A stretch of 64,000 bases of DNA, taken from contig JAUCEF010000009.1 in the NCBI GenBank assembly GCA_033558025.1, positions 3,410,001 through 3,474,000 of the forward strand, given 5' to 3'. The notes under the pieces were generated by a model. That model searched no databases and had not been told where the DNA came from. It saw only the letters and a list, made by a program, of their open reading frames with translations. Within the stretch, counting starts at the first letter, position 1, and each line of letters opens with the position of its first letter. This DNA is from Phytophthora sp. 'mugwort'. Lineage: Eukaryota > Oomycota > Peronosporomycetes > Peronosporales > Peronosporaceae. Shown in pieces: positions 29,697-39,742 of this stretch. The translations under genes and the position numbers were made by a program.

Positions 29697-32600
29697 ATGG
29701 ATGTGATCGAGACGGACATTGCCGACGTTCAAGTGAACTCTGCAGGTGCTACCAGTTATGTGAACAGCTATAAGATCATGAGCATGCTCGGAGAGGGCAC
29801 GTTCTCGAAGGTATATCTGTGCCAGAACGACACCGGCAATGAATTCGTGAGTGAAACCGAGTCTTTCGAGTCACGCTTGACGCTACCAACTTATAACAAT
29901 AAGGGGGTCTTCGTTTTTGTGTTGATTTTAGGCCCTCAAGGTCATCAACAAGTCGATTTTGAAGCGCAAGCGGGAGTACAAGCGTGTTAACGGGAAGCTC
30001 GTGCTTTCCAACGCCTTTCAGGTACTTTACTTCGGTTTAAAAAAGTCCCTCTTCATTCCAGCTAACACTCCTTTTTTCTCCGTCTCTAGAAAGTTCAAAA
30101 GGAAGTGGCTATCATGAAAAAACTGGCGCATTCGAATCTGGTGAAGCTGTACGAGGTGATCGACAGTCCGGCCGACGATAAGCTCTTCTTAGTGCTGGAA
30201 CTCATTCGCGGAGGTCAAATTATGTATTGGGATGATAAGAAATTCCGCTATTTTTCTCGGAATACCTCAACGGGGGTGCTCGAGAAGGAAACTGTGCGGG
30301 AATGCATGCGCGACGTCGTGGAAGCTCTCGATTTCCGTACGTCATGTTTCTTCCTTGGCGATTTATAGCTGCTAACTTTCATAGTAATTTATGCTATGAT
30401 GATATTATGTAGTACATCGCAATCATATCTGCCATCGTGACATAAAACCCGAGAATATCCTTCTCTCTGGCGACCAGTATAAACTCGCTGATTTCGGCGT
30501 TGCGCACATGAACGAGGCTGAGCCGTCAGTTACAGACAGAACGGGTACCTTAACACTCCGAAGTACTGAAGGAACGTACCATTTTCTCGCCCCTGAATGT
30601 ACAACTGGTGATGAATATGACCCCTACCAGGTGGATGTTTGGGCGTTGGGGGTGACCATGTTCACATTGCTATTAGGAACTCTCCCATTTGGCAACAGAG
30701 TTGCGTCACTGAGCGATGTCATGACATCGATTCGCGTGGATCCACTCATCTTACCTCCAGATCTGGATCCGGAATGTGCTCAACTACTAACCCAACTCTT
30801 GGAGAAGAATCCGCGCGTGCGTATCACCGTCCCAGGGCTCCAAACCCACTCGTGGCTTTCAGGATCAAGTGGTGACTTGACTCAAAGACCGTCGGATATG
30901 GAGGTGATGGTCACGCAACAGGAAATCGAAGCCGCCTTCACACCTGTCAACAATTTTATTCTCGTGATGAAACTTAAGATGAAAATGTCTTCGAGACTCA
31001 ATAACGTCCGTAAGTCGCTTGCTAACAACGTTAACGGCGCTCGACGAGCTGAAGCGGTTCCAGTCACAAAGCACACTCCGGTTTCTTCGGCTTACCCAAC
31101 TGAAGATAATTCCGACGGTGGTAAATTCTCCGTACCAAAGACGCTGGAAATGACTCCAAGTGAGCAACCACGAATGACCGATAAACTACAGAGACGGTCG
31201 AGTCGTCTTGCAGAGACCATCAGTGACACGGTAGGCTCGCTTACGACGACACTCACACGACGGAAGAGTCAGCTGGGTGCTATTTCGGCAGTGTTCGATG
31301 ATGCTACACCGATCGTCTCATCATCACCACTAGAAGAGGATTCCCCCGGCAAGGAAGACACTAATCGACCCGGTGCATTGTTGCGAAGGATGTCCTCGCG
31401 GACCTCGCGCTCTGTGCGCTCCTTAATCTCTGATATGCCTCAGCAAACGGACAGTGCAAGCGAAAAAAATGTCGATGGCTTGTCGACGGATCAAAGGGAT
31501 GTAGACGCTGTGGCGTTGTCCAGTAGTTTTCGCAATTCTTTGACATCCCTGAGTATGAGCAAGTCAGATACAGGGAGTTCGCCTAACTTGCACAGACTGA
31601 GCAAACGAAAGTCAACTTCCTCCCGAGGACCAACACAAGCAGCTGAAATTCCAGAAGGGGAGAGAACTTCGGAGTCAACAAGTCCAATGAACAGGAAAAA
31701 GAGGAGAGAATCGTTGCCAGCTACAAGAGACATCACTTCCGATCTGTCAGCCCAAACTGCAATTGATGCTGTCAAAATTGGGGAGTCTCCGGTCCAAAAG
31801 AAGATACTTCCGAGCAAGACTAACATCGAAACTAACAGCAATTCACCACCACGAGGGCTGTCGAGGGAAAACTCAATGTCATTTCGAGCTCTAGTATCAG
31901 CAACACCCGAGTTACTTGCGTCTGAGAATGGCCATTTAGCTCGTAATGAACCGTTGCAAGTCAAAGCAGGACCTGACGTCACGAATCAAGACTCCCTTGG
32001 TGACGGTACTGTTGCGCAAGTTAATGGCGAGTCAAGCCTGTTTACAGCGACAACGCGGCCTGTCGTGTTATCACGAAGACGCTCGAGACGGAATTCAAAA
32101 TCCAGTCGACCATTAACTACCTTTACCGATACATCTCAACACATGGAGACAGTAAGTGTAGCACGGATATTGCCAACCCAAGTCGAGCTTTCTCCAGTTA
32201 AAAACGAGTCTAACGCAGAGGAACCAGGGTCATGTCTGGATGACAGTGTTGATGTAAGTTCCTCCATAAACGTAGACGAATCTCCAGACAAACCAGGAGC
32301 TACACGGCCACTTCCCTTGCAACAGTCAAAGCGCAACTCAGTATCATTTCGAGCTCCTGTTCCAAAGCCCGAGGACGGAGCTGGCACGAAACAGGAGGAA
32401 GGATCATCGCCACGTAGCTGTGTCTCAGACAACACTTCGTCACCAAAATTCTGGACTGAGGAAGTTAAATCGACTGAGACTATCCTAGGCAATTCTCAAG
32501 CCAAATTCGAGTCAGGTAAACCGCCCGGCATTTTGGCACGTCGACTCTCGCGACACAGCTCGACATCGTTTCGTGCACTGCCTCTTACTATCGATACAAC

Positions 32601-33831
32601 ACATAAAAACTCAAACACTAGCGGCGCGGAGATGTTAGAAGCTAAAGATCCTTCAAGTGAGCTTTTGTCGACTAAAACCAGTGCTGACACCTCGGACAAT
32701 CCGATACAAAGCGCTTCACCCACAAAACTTGGCCTCGATTCATCGTCCTCGACACGAATGAGCGCACCTAATAGCCCTCAAGGTTCACCGAAGGTCAAGC
32801 TTAACGTCGAACAGCCTTCGTCCTTGGGGAAAGCGAAGCTTCCAGTACTGGAAACGCATTTGTCTTTGAAATCTCCACCCATGACTTCTCCTCCTGCTTC
32901 CCCATGCAAAGCGGCAGACTGCAGTGATGACGAAAGTTCGGCTGACTCAACAGCTACGAGAAGATCAAGCAGCTCGTCCAAGTCAATAGCATCAGCACGT
33001 CTCGCGTCACTGAAGGTGGCTTCTTTATCACGTAAACGATCTTCAAGCTTAAAGTTGGATGGCTTCTCATCAAGTTCCGACGAAGGAGAAAAGGAGACGC
33101 TAGATCTTCTTCCTATGAGTACCACAAACGCTTCAACCTCTGATCAGGTCACTAACCTGACGCAACGAACGAAAGTATGGACTCTCGAGAGTCCGGACTA
33201 CACAGTACAAGACAGGAGATCAACATTCTCAAGCAAACCGACCACTCCACTTCTAGAACAGGGAAAAAGTCCACTAACAACACCGAGAAGATTGCATCGA
33301 AACCGTTCCATGAATTTCGTGGATGGCGATGACTCAAACGTTGCGTTGACACGGGAGACATCGTTGGCGAAGGTGCTGGACGCGTGTATCTCTACCCGAC
33401 GAGCTGCAGATCGGAGTGTGGAAGAGTCGACGAGCTCTAAATCAACATCCCCTACAGCACAGTCGGAAATTGAGACGTCGACTATACCGACCCGACGGCA
33501 TCAAGGGCATGTCCCTCCATTGGTCCGTCAAGAGGATCAATCCGATAGTGCGTGGCGCCATGGACGTCATCATCAAGTCTCACCTCTTGCGTCTCCTCCG
33601 CGGGTGGAATTTTCACCTCAAATGCTCGACAGTGGCGGCAAATCACCCCCAGTACTAGAGAGGGCTCGATCCCGTCGGAGGTCGCTGGTACAGGCGCAAG
33701 ACTCGCTGCGGGTGCTTTTCCGTGGCAAAAGTTCCGTTCGACTGAGCATATTGGACGAAAAGCGAGGTGCGCACTATGTCACGGACCGTAAGGTTGCCGC
33801 GATCAAGTCTAAGGTATGCGGCATCATGTAA
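29697..33831 (+). CDS. CaMKK-like Ser/Thr kinase with long repetitive tail
   Basis: Exons are 29697-29846, 29932-30021, 30090-30336 and 30413-33831, giving 1301 residues. The kinase domain (about 25-310) has the glycine loop LGEGTFSKVYL at about 31 and ALKVINKSIL with Lys53. CHRDIKPEN has catalytic Asp172, DFG is at 189, and the activation segment STEGTYHFLAPE holds a Thr where CaMKKs and LKB1-activated kinases are phosphorylated. VYL...KSILKRKREYKRVNGK resembles the basic insert of CaMKK, and KEVAIMKKLAHSNLVKLYEVIDSP is the CaMKK/SNF1-activating-kinase pattern. The remaining roughly 990 residues are Ser-rich and lack a known domain. They contain about eight degenerate copies of a basic motif ending SxSFRA or similar, separated by acidic Ser/Pro linkers. 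A role upstream of AMPK or SnRK is inferred from the kinase subfamily; an AMPK gamma gene lies 20 kb away. Confidence 0.85.
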
Positions 33832-34619
33832 GGCACTTGTATAGATACACTTGAAGCTTGTCACGGAGCTGTAACGGTGAGCCTATTGTACTATCGGTAC
33901 TTATAATAAAGCTGACGGCGATCAAGGGTCTTGATGCGAAATAACTATTATTGTACAGGTTTTGACAATATATACTTTGAATCGAGATTCAGACTTTCCA
34001 TTAGTCTCACAGCGAGCGGAAATAAATTGATCATCACATTGAAGTAGTGATAAATTAGCTGACACTTGTTTCAACCGGGTAAATAGTTATACCTTCGGTT
34101 TTGCAGGGAAATTACAGCTTTCTCTGCCGAATCAAGGGCTCCAGCAATTTACAATAGCTACTGTAATGGCTTGTTTTGGAAATTTGGAAATCCCAAGGTA
34201 GTCATTTTTGTATACAAAATGATAGAGATTGCCAGGAAGGTTTTTACTATTCCAACATCTTCGGATATATGTTAGCGATTTAAGGCAGCAGAGTGACGGA
34301 TGCTTCGACCAAGAGTGCTACTCACAAAGGGTACAAATTCAATATTAAATTTATGATGGCTGCACTGCATATACTAGGGGTAGGCGAGTTTATCGATACG
34401 AGTTTTTATGCCACGATCTGCCTCGTCATATCTGCAGCAGATATGGCAGGTGGTTTTATGCTGTATTTTTAGTCTAAAGCTTAACCCTGTTTTCGACTAG
34501 TATTTTAGGACACTTGATTGGGTAATATTCATTTACAGCGTGTTTTTGAGGGAGATGTAAGCATACTTTAACTCATAGAAATTCATTTTGTTGGCAACTT
34601 CATGATATTCATCTATATA
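33832..34619. other. AT-rich 3' intergenic region
   Basis: AATAAA-like words near 33906 and 34020 could serve polyadenylation of the kinase mRNA. No gene is seen. Confidence 0.5.
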
Positions 34620-34745
34620 TTCCGACAGGCTTTACGACTCATTCGTTCCGCTGGCAGACACCCAGTGCATGAGGTTGTTTTTGTTACGTTGTCGGGAAAC
34701 GCCCCGTTGCCAACGATACCTGGAGACAGCGGTTGCAGCACCAGG
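34620..34745 (-). pseudogene. Inverted C-terminal fragment of the HSF-like gene
   Basis: On the minus strand, LQPLSPGIVGNGAFPDN and a following out-of-frame tail match the end of the HSF-like protein at 35172-36080 (LPPLPPGIVENGQFSDD ... WVSANGTNES). The match continues a few bases past the parent's stop codon. The fragment is frameshifted and diverged. Its head-to-head placement upstream of the parent gene indicates an inverted partial duplication. Confidence 0.75.
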
Positions 34746-35090
34746 GGGGAGGGGGTCTGCAACTCGTGAAGCTCGCCACTACACTGTACCAGTGAGTCTA
34801 TTATAATACAGGTAAGCTTAGCTAAATAAAGGCTAACGCGTTGGTGACGATCAGCCAAGAGAAAGTTCTTTTGGCGCCCAAGTGAAACGACGACGTGACG
34901 CTGCTCGAAGAATGTGGCGCTGAAGACGTCCACCGGCCAAGAATGTGCCATTCTCTTTATGGACTGCCATATTTCCAGCGCGCCAACGCACGGGTTCGGT
35001 CGAGTTTTAGGCGGGACAATTGGCCCATCTCCTTTAGCGCTTCAAACAGTGCGCTCTACTTCGTAAACCAAAGGTAAAACATTGCCCTTG

Positions 35091-35106
35091 TCTCATTCTT
35101 CAATTA
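35091..35106 (+). promoter_or_regulatory. Oomycete Inr/FPR core promoter of HSF-like gene 1
   Basis: TCTCATTCTTCAATTA agrees with GCTCATTYBNCAWTTT at 14 of 16 positions, 66 bp before the ATG at 35172. Confidence 0.65.
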
Positions 35107-35171
35107 GCCGTGTTGGGCTCAAATAGTATTGGTAAAATACTAACACGACGTAGTCTACCACTACTGCAGTA

Positions 35172-36080
35172 ATGCAGATAATACAGACACCAGCCATTGC
35201 CACAAGTTTCGTGCGCAAGTTGTACCGCATTCTGGACCAGGAGAGCGCGGCCATCATTGCCTGGGACGCCGACGGCACGTCCTTCGTCATGCTCGACAGT
35301 GACGCGCTGGAGACCCAAGTGCTGCCTCGCTACTTCCGCGGCCGACTAAGCGCCTTCCGCCAGCAGCTAAAGGAGCACAGCTTCGTTGCGGTGCCGGTGG
35401 AGCAGGGACAGGAACGGTATCGTCACCAGTTCTTCCGACGTGGTTGTCCCGAAGAGCTCAACCAAATCACACACACGCCTATGCCTAGGAAGAGGCCACC
35501 TAGGAGGAAGAAGCGCAAGCAGCCGCCAGAGTTTGCGGAACTCGCAGCAGCTACAGCAAGTGATGTCAAGATAGTAAAGAACAGTGCTTGCAAAGGAGTA
35601 CATCGAGTGACGGCCTACCCAGTGCAACAAGAACCTGAACCAACGTTTAAACATGCCGTCGTCGACCCGATATCATTGGCGAGCAATCCGCTCTTCGCTG
35701 GAGCCGAACCATTGAGTGGATTCATGCAGGGATTAACGGTGGATGGGTTTTCAGTAAGGTCGGTAGACCCTACTTCTCCGTTGACCGACGGCATGACGCT
35801 GATGAAGGACGAGCCGATGTCCGACACTGTCATGGAGGCCCTGCTCACCCTGCTTAGCTCATCGATGTCGACCGACGGACGAGATGCAACTAGTACCGAT
35901 GCGGCAGGCACAAAGACCAGCACGAGCAGCACAACTAGCGGCAACATCTTTGAAGAAGGTCGACCCCCCGTGGTGCTACCGCCGCTGCCTCCAGGTATCG
36001 TTGAGAATGGGCAGTTTTCTGACGACACACTGAACAGCCTCATGCACTGGGTGTCTGCCAATGGAACGAACGAGTCGTGA
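35172..36080 (+). CDS. HSF-type DNA-binding protein 1
   Basis: This is a predicted nuclear transcription factor of 302 residues in one exon. The HSF winged-helix domain lies at about residues 9-95: FVRKLYRILDQES, IIAWDADGTSFVMLDS, LPRYFRGRLSAFRQQLKEHSF (the recognition-helix region) and YRHQFFRRG. A basic nuclear-localisation-like run (RKRPPRRKKRKQP) follows. No HR-A/B leucine-zipper coiled coil is evident, as is common for the expanded oomycete HSF family. The tail carries SNPLFAGAEP, then an acidic block with EALLTLLSSSMSTDGR. The residue sets are shared with the neighbouring HSF-like gene in the same orientation, 153 bp downstream, so the two are tandem duplicates. Confidence 0.85.
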   Translation: MQIIQTPAIATSFVRKLYRILDQESAAIIAWDADGTSFVMLDSDALETQVLPRYFRGRLSAFRQQLKEHSFVAVPVEQGQERYRHQFFRRGCPEELNQITHTPMPRKRPPRRKKRKQPPEFAELAAATASDVKIVKNSACKGVHRVTAYPVQQEPEPTFKHAVVDPISLASNPLFAGAEPLSGFMQGLTVDGFSVRSVDPTSPLTDGMTLMKDEPMSDTVMEALLTLLSSSMSTDGRDATSTDAAGTKTSTSSTTSGNIFEEGRPPVVLPPLPPGIVENGQFSDDTLNSLMHWVSANGTNES

Positions 36081-36205
36081 AGCTTGTTGGAGTATGGAGT
36101 GTCGTATTGGCCACTCTGTAGATGAAGTACATGTTGCATCGTGTGGGTACATTCCTATTATCATCCAATCAAATCGCGCTTCCGCCACATTTCTTCCAAT
36201 CCGCG

Positions 36206-36212
36206 TCATTCT
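36206..36212 (+). promoter_or_regulatory. Initiator-like motif of HSF-like gene 2
   Basis: TCATTCT fits the oomycete initiator YCATTYY and is followed within a few bases by AAAGTTT. It lies 21 bp before the ATG at 36234, which would give a very short 5' UTR. Confidence 0.4.
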
Positions 36213-36233
36213 TTAAAGTTTACAGCATCGGCC

Positions 36234-37574
36234 ATGGCGGTTGGCATCCCCACGGGCTTCGTGCGCAAGCTGTACCGCATCCTGGACCACGAGAGCGCGG
36301 CCATCATCGGCTGGGACGAAGGCGGCGCCTCCTTCTCCATCCACGACAGCGCTGCGCTGGACGCTCAGATCCTGCCGCGTTACTTCAGGGGCCGTCTCTG
36401 CGCCTTCCGACAGCAGCTCGTGGACCACGGTTTCACGCGCTGCGACTGCGAGGAGGACGACGCGCGCGAGGAATACCGCCACCCGGACTTCCTCAAGGGC
36501 CAACCTGGTCGGCTTAGTAAAATTGAGCGGAAGCCCAAACGAAACGCTAAAACTGCGCGGAGTCCAAGCGATTCAGCACGTATTGAAACGCCGAAACCGC
36601 TCATCTCTCTCAAAGTGACGCTCAAGGTGCCGCCGAGGGAAGGCAGGAAGAGGGAGCGGGCAGAGACAGCGACCAGGCAAGTGGCCAAGAGGTTCAAGAC
36701 CACGACGGTCCCATTTACGGTCAAGAAAGCGACAAACCCGCTCTTTTCGGACGACCAGGAGCCGGGAGCCATATCCCTGGCTAAGTTTGTGGAGGGAACG
36801 GGCTTGCTACCGGCGAGCTCCGAGCTGCCGGACCCAATTAGCTACCTCAATAGGGCTGAAGTTACTACCAACGGGAAACCACAACAGAGTAGTGAAGTGT
36901 CGCAGGTGCCGGGGACGCCAGCGGTGCTGACGGCTCCAATGTTTTCGGATGATATGGTCAAGTCGGCGCTGTTTTTCCTTGTTTCGTCATCGTGCACGGG
37001 GGTGGAGGGTTCTAATGCTGCTCCTGCTATATCGATGACGGCAGCGACAGTGCCAACGCCAACTGCTACTACGACAATTTCAGCGCCTGGATCGCAGACG
37101 GCAATGACGACGTCGACGACGAGTTTTCTAGCGTCGCTGCTTGCTTCCTCTTCAACAGGAGGCACCACGGCGAATTCCTTCGCAAAAGGCAGAAACCCCT
37201 TGTTCAGCGACCAAGCGGCGGACGGAGACGATGATAGTATCTGGGACATTCTGGTTTCCTCATCTGTAGACCGTGTCCGCACTGCTATCGGTGGGGTAGA
37301 ATCTCCGCAAGAGAAGCTGCGACTGATTCTTGAGGAACGAGAGAGATTGGAGGAGCAGCGCAGAAAAGTCGGAGCACCGGATGGACCGACAGTACATGTA
37401 GCGAGGAGCGAGAATTCCCGACCGCATAAGCAGCAAAATCCACTTTTCTCTACGGAGCCATCGTCAGGCTTGAGAATTGGGTCGCAAAGGGAACCAGCGG
37501 AAGACGATCTGTGGAAGTTGTTGATGTCTTCGTCTATAGACTCGTTTAGGCGGGTAAATGACATTGGACTGTAA
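36234..37574 (+). CDS. HSF-type DNA-binding protein 2
   Basis: This single-exon gene encodes 446 residues from the ATG at 36234; the open frame extends upstream only through a GTG at 36141. The HSF domain occupies about residues 6-92 (GFVRKLYRILDHES, IIGWDEGGASFSIHDS, LPRYFRGRLCAFRQQLVDHGF, EEYRHPDFLKGQ). Basic regions (IERKPKRNAK, EGRKRERAE) may be nuclear signals. The long tail repeats a module three times: NPLFS followed by a (D/E)D(D/S)xW(D/K)xLxSSSxDxxR block near residues 325-345 and 415-440, plus TNPLFSDDQEPG near 170. A short coiled coil (LRLILEERERLEEQRRK) lies between. It is a tandem paralogue of gene 1 but is longer. Confidence 0.85.
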   Translation: MAVGIPTGFVRKLYRILDHESAAIIGWDEGGASFSIHDSAALDAQILPRYFRGRLCAFRQQLVDHGFTRCDCEEDDAREEYRHPDFLKGQPGRLSKIERKPKRNAKTARSPSDSARIETPKPLISLKVTLKVPPREGRKRERAETATRQVAKRFKTTTVPFTVKKATNPLFSDDQEPGAISLAKFVEGTGLLPASSELPDPISYLNRAEVTTNGKPQQSSEVSQVPGTPAVLTAPMFSDDMVKSALFFLVSSSCTGVEGSNAAPAISMTAATVPTPTATTTISAPGSQTAMTTSTTSFLASLLASSSTGGTTANSFAKGRNPLFSDQAADGDDDSIWDILVSSSVDRVRTAIGGVESPQEKLRLILEERERLEEQRRKVGAPDGPTVHVARSENSRPHKQQNPLFSTEPSSGLRIGSQREPAEDDLWKLLMSSSIDSFRRVNDIGL

Positions 37575-38519
37575 GCGCAACGCCCGGTATTATTGGGTCT
37601 ATTTAAACGATCATTCAAGATTTTTGCATAATCGGGATTCACTGACGCTTCGAGGCGCATTGGTTTGGTGGGGCTCATATACGGTCACTATAATGCGTTG
37701 GAAATTGAGCCTCCTTGTTTGTTGCTTTTCATAGCTCTTTTTCTGCAGCCTTTTTTTTGCTGGGGCTACGCGAAACCTAGATTCCTTTGTCGGTTCACAA
37801 AAATGGGTTGAACGAAGCTCTGGTACATTTCCTTTAAGTCCGATTACGTACTTAGAGGATAAAATAGTTCGGCCTCTGAAATTTCAACTTGAACGCAAAA
37901 TAATGGCAGGTATCTGGTACTCAAACTCACAAAACTACGGGAAATGCTTGCCAAATCAAGGACGAAAGACAATTTTTTAAGACATGCAACACCGGCCGGT
38001 TTTTCTTGCTGTTCGCACCTCGTTCGTCATCGTACGCAGCGCGTGAATGTCTATCGCCGACAACAGCACGTCATAGCTGAGGAACCCACCGATTGAATGT
38101 AGTCCTGACTGCTTAGCACCTTAGGGTGCCAACCATCGCGCCGTCTCCATCACCATACCATCCACCGATGTGTCTGCAACTGTGCCAAACCCGTCAGCTT
38201 AATGCGCACTTCGCTCGACAGCAATAGCAATATCAACGAGTGTACTTTCACAAGCTTCGATTACTTCCGCTCTGTAAGTAACGATTTAAAACTTGTGCGC
38301 GTTCCAGTGTTTATGGGCATTAGCCATGGGCTCGAACAGAACCTGCCTCGATTTTTTTAGGCAACGCCGATACGTTTGTGAGGTGGTGTGCCGTTCCGAA
38401 CCCGTTCCAATAGTTTGCATAAGACCCAGTAATGTACGGTATGCCACAAATACCGTTCGTATTCTTGGCTTACCGTACAGTACCTCGACCCCCTATAAAA
38501 TAGTAAATATATTTACGTA
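37575..38519. other. Intergenic, no gene seen
   Basis: The sequence is AT-rich. A GTAC-rich stretch (ACCGTACAGTACC at about 38472) near the right end resembles the flank of the pogo-like element and may be another eroded end. Confidence 0.4.
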
Positions 38520-39336
38520 CCGTAAAACCTGTGTAGTATCCGACACACTTTTGACTTTGGGGTTTGGGCCCCTTAAAATCGATAATTCACAACCCATACG
38601 GATAAATAGACACTATACTAAAAATCACCGAATTAGCACTCAGGAGTGCTTCCATTAGATCCAGGAGGGGGAGGGTTTACTCTGAGAACCCTCCCACCGC
38701 GGGGAACGATTAACACAAAGTATTACACTTGCTTTAGACGCTTACCTCTCCTCTGATCATCATGTCTACTATATGTCCTCTTCCTCATCGACCTCACCAA
38801 CCTCAGGATCAAGAAACTCCATGCGTTTTAGTTGCTCAGCGAGAGCCTTAGACATATGCATCAAATGTTGGGTCGACAGGTGGCACGGCGAGGATGCCTT
38901 TAACCCGTTCGAGATCGTCGAATCGGACAGCTCGTCCCACGCGCTGGCAACCCTGCCAACCCGTTCATCCCTGGACGGCGCCTTAGTCACGATGCTGCTC
39001 TCCTGGTTCGCAGCTTATCCGTCAGTCAGTAACAGCGTTGCCAGACGATGCTTCAACGGGCGGTTCCAAGCAATGTCCGCCGGCTGTGCAGCCGAGGGCG
39101 GCGACCTCGGCCTGCACTGGCTCGTGTGCGGCTAGTATATCATTGGTACTGTATTTAGAATTTGGGGAATGACTAAGCTTTGCATGGCTGGTGCCAAACT
39201 TTTAGTGAGCATTGGCAACCTATTTTTGGAGCTGTCGGAAATGACAGCAATTCAGATGTGTGCAATTGGTGGCGTCTGATTGGCTTATTTGGCATGTCGG
39301 ATATAACATTCTGCCGGATACTACACAGGTTTACGG
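38520..39336 (-). mobile_element. Short pogo-like element with TA duplication
   Basis: TA at 38518-38519 and 39337-39338 flank terminal inverted repeats of about 22-23 bp that start CCGTAAAACCTGTGTAG and end CTACACAGGTTTACGG; they differ by one inserted A. At 817 bp the element is an internally deleted copy holding only the 3' end of a transposase. Confidence 0.75.
38769..39130 (-). pseudogene. pogo/jerky-type DDE_1 transposase C-terminal remnant
   Basis: On the minus strand, PADIAWNRPLKHRLATLLLTDG is followed after a stop codon by ERVGRVASAWDELSDSTISN and an acidic tail (DPEVGEVDEEEDI). The QPxD...N..K/FK block and the A..aW..v...TI..C/G pattern are those of the end of DDE_1 transposases, including their last catalytic Asp. 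The rest of the protein is deleted. Confidence 0.6.
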
Positions 39337-39742
39337 TACTGTACAGTACTTAGTACCGAACAATGACCTGCGCTTGCGTTAATACATGTATGAAGTTTCC
39401 TCTGAAATTCACAAGCAGTTTGCAATTTGCCGGCTACCGCGCAAGTGCTCATAGAGAGGCCCATACCTGCTACTGCGCTTTCGAGCTTCGGTCCCTCCAG
39501 TCCCGTGTCGTCGTTTCTCCACCTCAGCCTAACTGTCGTGCTGTCGCCTCACCTGACTACCGGACCTCAAGACCCCGCGCCGCGACACCACCACCACGCT
39601 AAGCCGTCGTGCTGCTGCCGCCGAAGAACTAAGTCGTCGCGACTCCCAATCGAGCCGCTCCCTTGAAGCTGTTGCCGAGTTTGCGCCTGTGGCCCTAGGA
39701 GGTCAGAGAAGTGCGGCCTAGTCCTACCGTAAAGGGGGATAC

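Noticed and set aside
31361..33361. Several 60-163-codon minus-strand ORFs
   Set aside because: Shadows of the Ser/Arg-rich kinase tail, which keeps antisense frames open.
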